Source: Shewanella marinintestina (GTDB lineage Bacteria; Pseudomonadota; Gammaproteobacteria; Enterobacterales; Shewanellaceae). Taken from it: a stretch of DNA of 64,000 nucleotides. Shown piece by piece: positions 45,127 through 54,308 of this stretch. Numbering within the stretch: position 1 is the first letter of the stretch; each line of letters starts with the position of its first letter. The stretch lies in contig NZ_JAKILC010000005.1 in NCBI RefSeq assembly GCF_023283845.1, positions 62,001-126,000 of the forward strand. The letters run 5' to 3'. The position numbers were made by a program, and so were the translations under genes. The notes under the pieces were generated by a model. That model was not told the DNA's origin and did not search any database. It saw only the letters and a program-made list of their open reading frames with translations.

Positions 45127-45282
45127 ATGACTAAACAGTCGATTTTGAGACTGATGCTTTGGTTTAATCTTATCAATCGTATTATGTTGCCATCTAACTT
45201 TGTAAGAATGTTGGCGGCCAGCCTGTCTCTTATGCAACTAGGCTTTGGTGTTAGATTACTAAGCCATTACCGAGCAAACTAG
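45127..45282 (+). CDS. Small open frame, doubtful
   Basis: 51 codons from an ATG with no Shine-Dalgarno. The product is hydrophobic and basic (LRLMLWFNLINRIML and MLAASLSLMQLGFGVRLL), amphipathic in parts. No family is recognised. It may be a remnant or chance frame in the 400-bp gap between two genes. Confidence 0.2.
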   Translation: MTKQSILRLMLWFNLINRIMLPSNFVRMLAASLSLMQLGFGVRLLSHYRAN

Positions 45283-45369
45283 AAAACCAAATTTTACAGA
45301 ACGGTTAAAACAGTCACTGTATCTGTTTTAGCCGTAATAGCTAAGTGATTATGCTTAACAGGGGGATAG

Positions 45370-45759
45370 ATGAATATTTATTTACTGATCGCAGGGATGA
45401 TAGCGGTACTCACTTTTATTGGTCATTTGAGTTATGGGCGCCGCGAATTTTTACAGCCGATGCTGCGGGCAGACTATGACCCTACAGCAAAAGCAATAAT
45501 GCACTGTGTTTTTCATTATGTGTCAGTATTTTTATTGTTATCTAGCGTAGTACTACTCGCTTGTGCGTTTGCAGCCGTAGCGCTAATGCAAAGTTTTGGC
45601 ATGTTAATTTTTATTGCGGTTAATTTTGGTCTTTTTGCTATTTGGCAGTTGTATATTGGTTTTATGACAGACGTAAACGTGTCATTTAAGCGCTTATTTC
45701 AATGGATTTTATTTGTCTTAATCGCCGTTTTTACTTTAGCCGGAGCGACTCTTGGTTAG
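45370..45759 (+). CDS. Small integral membrane protein of unknown function
   Basis: 129 aa with four predicted membrane helices (about residues 3-20, 45-72, 76-97, 108-128) and a short basic loop with GRREFLQPMLRADYD. No enzyme motif is seen. GGGGG precedes the ATG by 4-8 nt. Monocistronic. Confidence 0.75.
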   Translation: MNIYLLIAGMIAVLTFIGHLSYGRREFLQPMLRADYDPTAKAIMHCVFHYVSVFLLLSSVVLLACAFAAVALMQSFGMLIFIAVNFGLFAIWQLYIGFMTDVNVSFKRLFQWILFVLIAVFTLAGATLG

Positions 45760-45967
45760 CGCTAGGGGAGCTATTAAATAAGCCTTGGTGGTAAGAGTAA
45801 TAATCAGGTACGAACATATTAATTATTAATTTGCGCGGAGCTATGCATGGAACACCGCGCCATTTATGCAGTATAGCTAAGCTGCATGCAGGCTAAGGTT
45901 TTTCTTGGTATTCAGTTGTCGTAAGTGAGTGGATTATAGTTGCTATTTTCGCTTAGGGCAGGCTAGC

Positions 45968-45996
45968 TTGTATTTTTTACTTAGCTTAAGTATATT
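45968..45996 (+). promoter_or_regulatory. Sigma-70 promoter candidate before the small peptide frame
   Basis: TTGTAT, a 17-bp spacer and TATATT. The start would be near 46003, 40 nt before the ATG of the 29-codon frame. Confidence 0.5.
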
Positions 45997-46043
45997 GTAT
46001 TCAATGTTTAAATGGATTGAAACATTATTAACAAGGACTGAAG

Positions 46044-46133
46044 ATGTTACCTATTCATAAACTTTATTTTCCTCCTCAATCACCACTCCTGTTTCAATCA
46101 TCTTATATATCGAAAAAGATAATTAATCGCTAA
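46044..46133 (+). CDS. Candidate 29-residue peptide upstream of the ABC exporter
   Basis: An ATG 6 nt after AAGGA begins a 29-codon frame. The product is MLPIHKLYFPPQSPLLFQSS and then a basic end with KKIINR; it is rich in proline, aromatics and serine, without a signal sequence. A TTGTAT-17-TATATT promoter-like sequence stands 48 bp upstream. It could be an exported peptide substrate, a leader peptide, or chance. 150 bp separate it from the ATPase gene. No modifying enzyme (radical SAM, cyclase) is nearby. Confidence 0.35.
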   Translation: MLPIHKLYFPPQSPLLFQSSYISKKIINR

Positions 46134-46284
46134 CGAACATTAGCAAAATAATATTGTCTGACGAGTAATAGATTTATATTATTTTTATTTACAAACTTTT
46201 GCAGTGCAACTGGTCAACGGTTATCTTACTTAACGGTATGATAAGCGGTATCGATGATTGTTAGCCCTGCTAAATGAGCCTGTT

Positions 46285-46971
46285 ATGATTAAAGTCCAGC
46301 AATTAGCTAAAGAATACCCTATGGGGGATAGCTGCGTAAAAGCGCTGAATGGTGTCAGCTTTTCTATCGCAAAAAATGAGTTTGTTGCCATTATGGGACC
46401 GTCGGGGTCAGGTAAGTCAACCTTGATGAATATCATAGGTTGTCTCGATAAACCAACATCAGGTAGCTATAGCTTAAACGAGCAAGAGGTTGCAGAACTT
46501 GACGACGATGCTTTATCTGCAGTACGTAATAAAGAAATTGGTTTTGTATTTCAGAGCTTTCATTTATTGCCGCGTCTCTCTGCGTTACAGAATGTATTAT
46601 TACCGCTGAGATTTGCTGCTGAACCTACACAAGATACCGACTACGCCCATGAACTGCTAGAGCGAGTGGGACTTGGGACTCGATATGATCATCGTCCCAA
46701 CCAGTTATCAGGCGGCCAGAGACAACGCGTGGCTATTGCGCGCTCGTTAGTCAATCGTCCTGCAATATTACTTGCCGATGAGCCAACTGGTGCGCTAGAC
46801 AGTAAAACCTCTATAGAAATTATGGCGTTATTTACCGAGCTTCATCAGGCCGGGCAAACCATTATTCTGGTGACTCACGAAGAGGAAGTCGCAGCCTACG
46901 CACAGCGGATTATTCGCATGCGTGATGGTGATATCGTTGAGATTGAAGAGCGAGGTAACAATGCTGCTTAA
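46285..46971 (+). CDS. ABC transporter ATP-binding protein (MacB/LolD type)
   Basis: 228 aa. Walker [10 protein letters not shown]-loop [15 protein letters not shown], signature LSGGQRQR, Walker [14 protein letters not shown] and H-loop VTHEEEV are intact. The family energises MacB/LolCDE-type mechanotransmission exporters, which fits the separate FtsX-like permease at the end of the operon. The ATG at 46285 has GAG 6 nt upstream; a TTG at 46258 is not needed. It overlaps the first HlyD gene by 11 bp. Confidence 0.93.
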   Translation: MIKVQQLAKEYPMGDSCVKALNGVSFSIAKNEFVAIMGPSGSGKSTLMNIIGCLDKPTSGSYSLNEQEVAELDDDALSAVRNKEIGFVFQSFHLLPRLSALQNVLLPLRFAAEPTQDTDYAHELLERVGLGTRYDHRPNQLSGGQRQRVAIARSLVNRPAILLADEPTGALDSKTSIEIMALFTELHQAGQTIILVTHEEEVAAYAQRIIRMRDGDIVEIEERGNNAA

Positions 46972-48130
46972 TAAGTCTATAAACACTAAGCACTTTGATG
47001 TTGATAACGTCGATGTTGATAACGTTAGTGTTAATCGCTCTTTTGCTCACAAATGCCAAGCGCAATATCGCTTGTTAAAGGGGGTTTTCCCCGTATTACT
47101 GCTTAACAGTTTTTCTGCAGTAGCGATGGCTAATAATGAGATCGCTGTGAGTACTGATATTCCTGTAGCTGTTGTCGCTAATACAGCCTCTGCAGGTTCA
47201 GCAATCGCTACATTACAACAAAAAGATCTGGCGCCGCTATTATTAACTGGTCAGGTAGCTTCGGTGATCTCGCAGCCGTTTGTCGTTCCCAAAGCGGGTG
47301 ACTCCTGGCGTTATCAAATTCAATGGATGATGCCAGAAGGTTCCCTAGCTGACCCTGGTCAAGTTGTAGTGATTTTCGATAAAAGTGAAATCGATAATCG
47401 AATTGAACAGCTTGAAGGCACTTTACTCCGTGTGACTGCTCAGGAGCAAAGTCAAGCTATTGAGCTTAACGGCCAGTTATTACAAGCAAAATTCGACTTG
47501 AAACAGGCTAAGCTCGAACTTGAAAAGGCGAAACTCGACGCGGCTATTCCTGCGGAGTTTATTGCTGCTAAAGACTATGCCGATAATCAGTTTAACCAGC
47601 TTAAAGCTGAATCAGAATTATCGAAAAAGCAACAAGCTCTGAGCGAGGTTGAAGATAAACGCAGCGCATCTTTATCGCAATTAGCTATTGATAAAAAAAG
47701 AGCTGAACTTGAATTATCTCAAGCGCTTTCAGGTCTTGAACAACTCGAACTACGCGCTGAAATCGCAGGACCGGTATTATATGGTCGCGACCCGTGGAGC
47801 GATAAAAAATACTCAGTAGGTGACAACGTACAGATAGGCAGGCAAGTCGCTAATATTCCAGCGTTAAACGATTTAGAAGTGGTCGCTTGGGTTAATGAAG
47901 TCGATGTCGACCGCATTACTATTGGCGAGCCTGTGCAGTTACGCCTTGATTCACAATCTTCAATTTTATTGAGCGGCAGCATCAATGAAGTCAGCCGACA
48001 AGCACGTACACAAGCTGCTTGGGGCAATAGTAATTGGTTTAAAATTGCGATTAAGTTTACTGCCGACGAGCGGGTTGAAATAATTCCCGGTATGAGCGTG
48101 TTAGTAGAAGCGGGAGCCAGCTCATCATGA
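46961..48130 (+). CDS. HlyD/MacA-type periplasmic adaptor 1
   Basis: 389 aa. The N-terminus has an unusual acidic repeat (DVDNVDVDNVSV) before a hydrophobic signal or anchor (around residues 35-55). A split lipoyl/barrel-sandwich motif, a long coiled coil (residues about 150-270, rich in Q, E, K, L) and a beta-barrel (VGDNVQIGRQVANIP, VEIIPGMSVLVEAG) follow. It would link the inner-membrane permease to an outer-membrane channel. GAGG precedes the ATG, which lies within the ATPase gene; it overlaps adaptor 2 by 4 bp. Confidence 0.85.
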   Translation: MLLNKSINTKHFDVDNVDVDNVSVNRSFAHKCQAQYRLLKGVFPVLLLNSFSAVAMANNEIAVSTDIPVAVVANTASAGSAIATLQQKDLAPLLLTGQVASVISQPFVVPKAGDSWRYQIQWMMPEGSLADPGQVVVIFDKSEIDNRIEQLEGTLLRVTAQEQSQAIELNGQLLQAKFDLKQAKLELEKAKLDAAIPAEFIAAKDYADNQFNQLKAESELSKKQQALSEVEDKRSASLSQLAIDKKRAELELSQALSGLEQLELRAEIAGPVLYGRDPWSDKKYSVGDNVQIGRQVANIPALNDLEVVAWVNEVDVDRITIGEPVQLRLDSQSSILLSGSINEVSRQARTQAAWGNSNWFKIAIKFTADERVEIIPGMSVLVEAGASSS

Positions 48131-49293
48131 AAAAAACAGCCATAGTAATATGCCTGCTATCGACTCTGTTTACAGGTTGTAGTGACAAAGTCGTGACTCA
48201 AGTTGAATCTGGCATATTGGATCAACAAATCGAAGTAACTGGAGAGTTAGTGTCAGCCAATACCGTCAATTTAAAGCCGCCGGCATTAAGACGTGTATGG
48301 CAATACCAAGTCAAAATGTTAGCGCCGGAAGGCAGCCAAGTTCAAAAAGGCGATAGGGTCGCTCAGCTTGATACTTCAACCTTGACTCAACGTTTGTCGG
48401 TTAAGTCAGCAAATTTGGCCACTACAGTACAAGACATTGAAACCTCTAAATTGCGTAATGCTAAAAAGTTAGAAGAGTTAAAACTTGAATTAGCTGAAGC
48501 TAAAATGACTCAAGAAAAAAGTCAGATGAAAGTTGATATCTCGGATGAAACCGTTTCGGTTATCGATCAGCAAAAGTATTTGAGAGATGCGGTGATTGCC
48601 AAAGATCGCGTCATTTTGATTAACCAAAAGATCCAGCTTGAAATAAAAGGCGCAGAGCAGCGCATGAAGATGTTAGCCGGCGACCAAAAAAAGTTTGCAG
48701 CAGAAGTCGCAGCTCTTGAAAAAGGCATTAAGTCGCTAACCTTAATTGCTCCACGTGACGGGATGGTGGTGTATGGCAATGACCAGCAAGGTAATAAGCT
48801 TGCTGAAGGGCAGAATATTTTTGGCGGCGACACGGTATTAAGCATTCCAGATCTGCAACATATGCAGGTCAATATGACGATACCTGAAGTTGAAGCTGGG
48901 CGAGTAAAAGTCGGCCAAGCGCTAAAAATCCGTCTTGATGCTAATCCTGAGAAAAGTTTTAACGGTAAAATCATTGAGCTAGGTGCTGTTTTTAGAATAA
49001 AGAACCAAGACGTTCCTTTGGTTATTTTTGATGCTGTTGCCAGTATTGATGAAGTGGACTCTGAATTAATGCGACCAGGCATGACGGCCAAGATAAGTAT
49101 CGATATCGCTAATAAAGCGGCAGAATTATTGTTGTCGTTAGACGCCGTTCATTATGACAGCGGTAAGGCGTATGTGATTAAGCCTGGATTATTTAGTGAT
49201 AGTAAACAATACGTCAGTTTAGGCGCCATGGGCAAAGAACAAGTTGTTATTAGCAAAGGGCTGAGCAAAGGAGAAGAGGTGTTACTGCCATGA
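48127..49293 (+). CDS. HlyD/MacA-type adaptor lipoprotein 2
   Basis: 388 aa. Lipobox FTGC (Cys18) suggests a lipid-anchored adaptor. LAPEGSQVQKGDRVAQLD is the lipoyl half-motif, a coiled coil spans about residues 95-200, and ITLIAPRDGMVVYG-like sequence SLTLIAPRDGMVVYG begins the second half-motif. GMTAKISIDIA closes the beta-barrel. It overlaps adaptors 1 and 3 by 4 bp each, so all are translated together. Confidence 0.88.
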   Translation: MKKTAIVICLLSTLFTGCSDKVVTQVESGILDQQIEVTGELVSANTVNLKPPALRRVWQYQVKMLAPEGSQVQKGDRVAQLDTSTLTQRLSVKSANLATTVQDIETSKLRNAKKLEELKLELAEAKMTQEKSQMKVDISDETVSVIDQQKYLRDAVIAKDRVILINQKIQLEIKGAEQRMKMLAGDQKKFAAEVAALEKGIKSLTLIAPRDGMVVYGNDQQGNKLAEGQNIFGGDTVLSIPDLQHMQVNMTIPEVEAGRVKVGQALKIRLDANPEKSFNGKIIELGAVFRIKNQDVPLVIFDAVASIDEVDSELMRPGMTAKISIDIANKAAELLLSLDAVHYDSGKAYVIKPGLFSDSKQYVSLGAMGKEQVVISKGLSKGEEVLLP

Positions 49294-50564
49294 TAAAAAA
49301 AACAGTAAAGTCCTTTGTTAGTTGCTATAAAGTGCAACAGCAAAAAGAACAAAGTCACAGTAAATTGATTGCTAGTAGCTTAATGCTGAGCGCAGTATTG
49401 CTGATGACGGCATGTAGCGATCCTGCTAGCAACGGCGTATTAACTTTTGAAGTGAATCGTTCTGATTTTAAAGTCGATATCCCTGCAACAGGTGAGTTAG
49501 AGGCCAGTAACTCCACTACCGTAAATGTGCCGACAGGTCTTCGAGGTCCACAGTCACTGGCGTGGATTATGGATAATTTTAGCAGCGTTAAAGCGGGTGA
49601 CGTTGTAGCAAGGATGGATGGTACTCGAGAGAGTTTTCGATTGGAGATGGAAGCGCTCGATTACGACCGTTTAGGTCTTGATAGCCAGATCCAATCGCAA
49701 AAAGATAAAACCATTGATAAGTCACTGAGCACCGACACAAAGTTAACTGCCCAAGAGCAAGATTTAGCTGAACGCTTTTTTAGTGAAGATGAACGTGTTT
49801 ATACCAAAATAGATATTATTGATCAGATGCGTAACCAAGATTATCTTGAAGCGAAGATGGATTTTTATGGGTGGGGAATTAGCCAGCATGGCTCTCAAGC
49901 AGAAGCTGAGCAAGAGCTGATTAAATTAAAGCAAAAAGGCCATAAAGCGAAAATGAATCGCTATTCAAACAACCTTAAGCAGATGGAGATAGTCGCGCCT
50001 CACGACGGCTTATTTGTTGCTCAGCCAGGTTGGAATGGTGCTTTACCTGTGCCGGGAGACATGATGTGGTCGGGGATGGCTATAGGCTTATTACCCGACA
50101 CTTCTAAGATGCAAGCTAAACTATTTGTACTTGAATCCGAGGCGTTAGGTTTAGCGATAGGCAAACCTGTAACCTTATATCTTGATGCGTATCCAGAGCT
50201 CGCGCTAACAGGGACGCTAACGCAACTCGACGCGTTAGCCAAAGCAAAGGAGCAAGATAGCCCGGTTAACTATTTTCAAATAACAGTTAGTCTAGATGAA
50301 ACTTTGGTTGAAATTATGCAGCCCGGCCGACAGATTAACGCCATGGTGCATGCGCTAGACATCAAAGATGTCATTACTGTGCCTAATCAAGCCTTGTTCC
50401 AAAAGTCAGGTGAGTACTGGGTTTATCTAAAAACAGCAAAGGGCTTTGCTAAGCAGAGTGTTACTTTAGGTAATCGCAGTTTAAACCGCACGGTAATAAA
50501 AGAAGGATTAGCGCAAGGTGATACTGTTGCGCTTACGACTCCGCCAAAGAGGAATCGAGTATGA
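49290..50564 (+). CDS. HlyD/MacA-type adaptor lipoprotein 3
   Basis: 424 aa. A polar N-terminal segment of about 25 residues precedes a lipoprotein signal with lipobox MTAC (Cys near 44). VDIPATGELEASNSTTVNVP, then a shorter and more divergent coiled coil, MEIVAPHDGLFVAQPGWNG and IMQPGRQINAMVHALDI follow. It is the most diverged of the three adaptors. Overlaps its neighbours by 4 bp. Confidence 0.85.
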   Translation: MIKKTVKSFVSCYKVQQQKEQSHSKLIASSLMLSAVLLMTACSDPASNGVLTFEVNRSDFKVDIPATGELEASNSTTVNVPTGLRGPQSLAWIMDNFSSVKAGDVVARMDGTRESFRLEMEALDYDRLGLDSQIQSQKDKTIDKSLSTDTKLTAQEQDLAERFFSEDERVYTKIDIIDQMRNQDYLEAKMDFYGWGISQHGSQAEAEQELIKLKQKGHKAKMNRYSNNLKQMEIVAPHDGLFVAQPGWNGALPVPGDMMWSGMAIGLLPDTSKMQAKLFVLESEALGLAIGKPVTLYLDAYPELALTGTLTQLDALAKAKEQDSPVNYFQITVSLDETLVEIMQPGRQINAMVHALDIKDVITVPNQALFQKSGEYWVYLKTAKGFAKQSVTLGNRSLNRTVIKEGLAQGDTVALTTPPKRNRV

Positions 50565-51862
50565 CCCAGAATAGACCTTTGGCGGATCTCACTCACCTTT
50601 CCGCTAACAAAAGCTCAATTCCACTTGCTGTATATTGGGAAGGTATAAAACAAGCTTTTGATGAAATGCGTCATCATAAACTGCGAACTTCGCTGACATT
50701 ACTCGGCATGATATTTGGTGTTGGTGCGGTTATTGCCATGCTAAGCGTTGGCGAAGGGGCTGAGCGTGAAGCATTAAAAATGATTGAGTCGATGGGTGTA
50801 AATAATCTTGTAGTTAATGCTCGTAGCGCTGAAGGTGAAGCACTAAAATCGGAGCGCGAACATAGCATTGGCTTAAGTTTGCGTGATATTGAAAGTGCTC
50901 GCGATACTTTGCCATTTGTAGAGAACTGGAGCGCAGAGAAAGACGTTAAGGTTTTCAGTTTATTTAGTTTAAAGGGCCGTAGTGACGCGAAAGTATCTGG
51001 TGTTACGCCAAGCTATTTTGACCTGAGCGCATTGCCGTTAGGTGAGGGGCGTACGTTAAACGTTAGTGATGAGAATTATTATCAGCAAGTTGCGGTACTC
51101 GGGCCTGAAGCCGCGAGAAGTTTATTTCCGCAGGGTAACGCGATAAACAGCCTTATAAAGGTAAACCATCAGTGGTTTACTGTGGTCGGCGTGCTTTCTG
51201 AAAAAGAGGGCAGTAAGTCGAGCATTCAAGGGGTTAAGCTTGGCGGGGAACGAAATCAGGTGTTTATTCCGTTAACCACAGCGTTAAAAAAAATGCAGTT
51301 TAACAGTTTAGAAAGTGAGCTTGATGCATTTAAACTGGCGTTGGCTGATGGCGTTGAGCCTTCGTTAGCGGCTAAAAGTTTGCAACATCTGTTGAATCGG
51401 CGCCACGGTGGTGAAAAAGACTTCGATGTAGTCGTACCTGCAGACTTGCTTGCACAACACCAAAAAACACAGCAGATCTTCAATATTGTGATGGCATGTG
51501 TGGCAGGGATCTCTTTGCTCGTTGGGGGCATAGGTATTATGAATATCATGCTGGCGACCATTCTAGAACGTACTGGAGAAATTGGTTTGCTCAGAGCTTT
51601 AGGGGCAAAACGCAAAGATATAGCGCGTCAGTTTTTAATTGAGAGTATCGCAATTTCGGCTACAGGCGGCATTATTGGAATAGGTGTGGGTTTACTATTA
51701 GCACTCGTCATTTCATCGGCGGCGGGTTGGCCTGTTGCTTGGTCACCGTTTGCTATTTTATTGGCACTAGGCGTGTGTATGACGATAGGCGTGGGGTTTG
51801 GTTTATACCCAGCGAATAAAGCTGCCAAACTGGATCCGATTGTTGCCCTACAGCGAGATTAA
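50561..51862 (+). CDS. MacB/FtsX-type ABC permease
   Basis: 433 aa. Membrane helix 1 (LTLLGMIFGVGAVIAMLSVG, about residues 45-64), a periplasmic MacB core of about 260 residues (VSGVTPSYFDLSALPLGEGR, VAVLGPEAARSLFP), then three C-terminal helices with GGIGIMNIMLATILERTGEIG and LRALGAKRKDIARQFLIE, the FtsX coupling region. Family members expel lipoproteins, peptides or drugs from the periplasm. Last gene of the unit, followed by a terminator 68 bp later. Confidence 0.93.
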   Translation: MTQNRPLADLTHLSANKSSIPLAVYWEGIKQAFDEMRHHKLRTSLTLLGMIFGVGAVIAMLSVGEGAEREALKMIESMGVNNLVVNARSAEGEALKSEREHSIGLSLRDIESARDTLPFVENWSAEKDVKVFSLFSLKGRSDAKVSGVTPSYFDLSALPLGEGRTLNVSDENYYQQVAVLGPEAARSLFPQGNAINSLIKVNHQWFTVVGVLSEKEGSKSSIQGVKLGGERNQVFIPLTTALKKMQFNSLESELDAFKLALADGVEPSLAAKSLQHLLNRRHGGEKDFDVVVPADLLAQHQKTQQIFNIVMACVAGISLLVGGIGIMNIMLATILERTGEIGLLRALGAKRKDIARQFLIESIAISATGGIIGIGVGLLLALVISSAAGWPVAWSPFAILLALGVCMTIGVGFGLYPANKAAKLDPIVALQRD

Positions 51863-51929
51863 TGACCGAGGAAGTCATTTCGGTAGCAGTTATACATTAG
51901 GGTTGAAATAGCAATCTGTAAGTAACATG

Positions 51930-51957
51930 ACCCGTGGTTTCGCCACGGGTTGTTTTT
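51930..51957 (+). terminator. Intrinsic terminator of the ABC export operon
   Basis: The stem ACCCGTGG / CCACGGGT with a 5-nt loop is followed by TGTTTTT. Confidence 0.92.
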
Positions 51958-52856
51958 CAGTGATACACATATGTCTTCGTATAGGAAGAGCGTGTTGACT
52001 CATGCAATTTAGACTGGCTTAGTCATATGGTTGATGAACCTGCGTTAAGCATTCAAGTATTTGATTGTTTTAAGTTCTGTAACTCCTCTTGAGTCGAAGT
52101 GAAATCAGATGTTTTTACAGTATTGGTTATGGCTGCTCTTTTTGGCTTCAAATCTACAAGCTAATAACGCTTATCAATTAAGTTGTGCTTGCGATTCAAA
52201 TTGTTCTCCCTGAAAGCACCTGTAACCCATCTTCGTGATTTGCTTTGAGAGGAATACCTTCATTGAGGCAAGGTATAAACCAAGAGATACTCGACAAGCG
52301 AGCAAGCCACTTAACCATCAAGCGGCATTTTATTAAGGTGTGATTATTGAGATGCTTAGTAGCGAGGTTATGAACATTAGTTGCCAGAACCCATAGAGTA
52401 ATGATGTTATGATTTGTTAAAGACCTCGCCTTATTCATATCTATCCTAAATGCGAATGATGATGTATGACAGCAAAGGCGCATATGTCCAAAAATATCGG
52501 ATAATGCTTCTATTTCATCAACAATTCAGCCGTGTAGATGTTTATCATATACCTTCGCCAGACAAGTAATACACCGAGATTGATAACATGATAAGCGCGT
52601 TGTTTCAGCATCGATTAGGGGATATCTTGCAGAGCTCATGATAGCAATTCTTCACTAGCAGTAGTGATCAGGTTACTAAAAATTTTTGAGAGTGGGACGA
52701 TAGAACAAAGGTATAGCTGTCTTTTCTTTTGGCTCTCTTTTTTCTAAAAGAGGTATGCGTCACAACTTAATAAAGACATTTCCCATCAATAACCTAAATT
52801 CGTTAAGCTAGGTCACAATACTGTGAGCGCCTGCGCAAGGTGCTCCCCAAGCTTAC
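51958..52856. other. Gene-poor stretch of about 900 bp
   Basis: No recognised gene lies here. Two small frames are noted: a 34-codon frame at 52109-52213 (+) encoding a signal-like peptide with three cysteines, and a 95-codon frame at 52196-52483 (-), rich in Asn/His/Leu, without Shine-Dalgarno or recognisable domain. The composition is AT-rich, as in its surroundings. It may contain decayed genes. Confidence 0.5.
52109..52213 (+). CDS. Candidate small secreted Cys-containing peptide or gene remnant
   Basis: The 34-residue frame starts MFLQYWLWLLFLASNLQA, a convincing signal-peptide core, and then NNAYQLSCACDSNCSP before a TGA. There is no good Shine-Dalgarno (only GAAGTG). Either a very small exported peptide or the 5' end of a broken gene whose remainder is lost. 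Confidence 0.25.
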   Translation: MFLQYWLWLLFLASNLQANNAYQLSCACDSNCSP

Positions 52857-52880
52857 TTGCGACGGCACCTTGAGGCTCTA

Positions 52881-54308
52881 GTGAAACTAAACCGCAAGCG
52901 CATAGATGCTCACCTACTTAGCACAATCAAAATTACATTGCTGATTGTCATTGTGTTTTCGTTGGTCAATTTTTCCTTTCAGTACATGAACCTTAAATCG
53001 TTCCGGGAAAGCATGGTCGAAACCGCGCTGGAGGAGACGACTAACCACATTCCCAATGTGCTTCGAGAAATTAATAAAAATTACGCTTATACCAGCAAAA
53101 TATTAGCAGAGCTATATGCCGAAAAGTTAGCTGATGGTTATCAGGTAGATAAACTATTGCTCGAATTGCAAAGCAAGCAACGCGCCATTGGTGTTAAACA
53201 GATTGGTTTAGTGGACTCCTGTAATGGCCTTTATCTCGACACCCTTGGTCGAGTTCTTCAGCTTGATATCAGTTCTGCAAGAGATCAGTGGGTTCAAGAG
53301 TTTATTGATGGCCAAGCCGACTATCGCTATGCCTTGTACGATCCAGACGAGCTTGAATATGAGAGCCTGTATTCGTTCTACTATGACCATAAGATCAAAG
53401 ACGACCATGGAAAGACGATAGGGATCCTTGGGATAGGCTTAAACTATGAAGACCTATATCAGCGTATTCAGGGGCTTGATAATAACATTGACATCAGTTT
53501 TCTGAATTTAGACGGAGACATTCGGCTGCCCAAAAATAATAAAGGCAAATCAGTATTTTCTTTGTATCCCAATTTATCCAAACAGCAGTTTGACTTAATC
53601 CAACAGCAGGACCAAATTTTGTGGAGCAATGGCAACCGTGAAAACTATTTGGTTTATTTTCATTACTTAGCAGACATCAATCGAATTTTACTGCTTAAAA
53701 TGGACAACACGGATTATTACAATAATTCGAGAAAGCAATACTTTGTCTCATTTTTGATCGGCCTAGCATTAATTTTTACCGTTGCTATCCTTAACCTGTT
53801 TTATATTTTCTATCAAAATAAGCGTCTAAATAAGAGTGCGTTTTATGATTTACTTACCGGTTGTTACAATCGTAATTATTTAGAGAACAGGATTAAATTA
53901 AGGCCGTTTTGGCGCCAATTGACCCAAGCTCAATGCTCGATGTTGGTGTTTGATATTGACTATTTTAAACACGTTAATGACAGTTTCGGTCATCTAGAAG
54001 GTGACAAAATGTTAAAGCAGGTGGCGTCCGTTGTGCGTAACTGCCTAAGAGAAAGCGACCATTTTATTCGCTGGGGCGGTGATGAATTTCTCGTTCTGAT
54101 TGAGATGCCGCTTCAAGAATCGATGGCTATCGCGAACCGAATTCAGCTACGAGTTGAACAAGAAACGTCCGTCACGTTGTCTCTCGGCATAACCGACATT
54201 ACCAGCAATGACAGTTTTCAAACAGCCATGAAGCGAGCTGATTCAGCTCTCTATGAAGCCAAAGATAAAGGACGCAATCAGGTTCGCGTCTGCTGTAAAA
54301 CCTTATAA
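52881..54308 (+). CDS. Membrane-bound diguanylate cyclase (GGDEF) with periplasmic sensor
   Basis: 475 aa. One membrane helix (about residues 15-35), a periplasmic sensor of about 250 residues, a second helix (FVSFLIGLALIFTVAILNLF), then a GGDEF domain from about residue 320. The active site is GGDEF, intact, and a RESD inhibitory site (RxxD) lies 5 residues before it, so c-di-GMP product inhibition is expected. DLLTGCYNRNYL and DIDYFKHVNDSFGH are standard. GTG start with GAGG upstream; a TTG 24 bp upstream would add eight residues. Signal sensed unknown. Confidence 0.92.
   Translation: MKLNRKRIDAHLLSTIKITLLIVIVFSLVNFSFQYMNLKSFRESMVETALEETTNHIPNVLREINKNYAYTSKILAELYAEKLADGYQVDKLLLELQSKQRAIGVKQIGLVDSCNGLYLDTLGRVLQLDISSARDQWVQEFIDGQADYRYALYDPDELEYESLYSFYYDHKIKDDHGKTIGILGIGLNYEDLYQRIQGLDNNIDISFLNLDGDIRLPKNNKGKSVFSLYPNLSKQQFDLIQQQDQILWSNGNRENYLVYFHYLADINRILLLKMDNTDYYNNSRKQYFVSFLIGLALIFTVAILNLFYIFYQNKRLNKSAFYDLLTGCYNRNYLENRIKLRPFWRQLTQAQCSMLVFDIDYFKHVNDSFGHLEGDKMLKQVASVVRNCLRESDHFIRWGGDEFLVLIEMPLQESMAIANRIQLRVEQETSVTLSLGITDITSNDSFQTAMKRADSALYEAKDKGRNQVRVCCKTL

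Noticed and set aside
52196..52483. 95-codon minus-strand frame as a transposase fragment
   Set aside because: No transposase motif or terminal repeats could be recognised; left as unexplained sequence.
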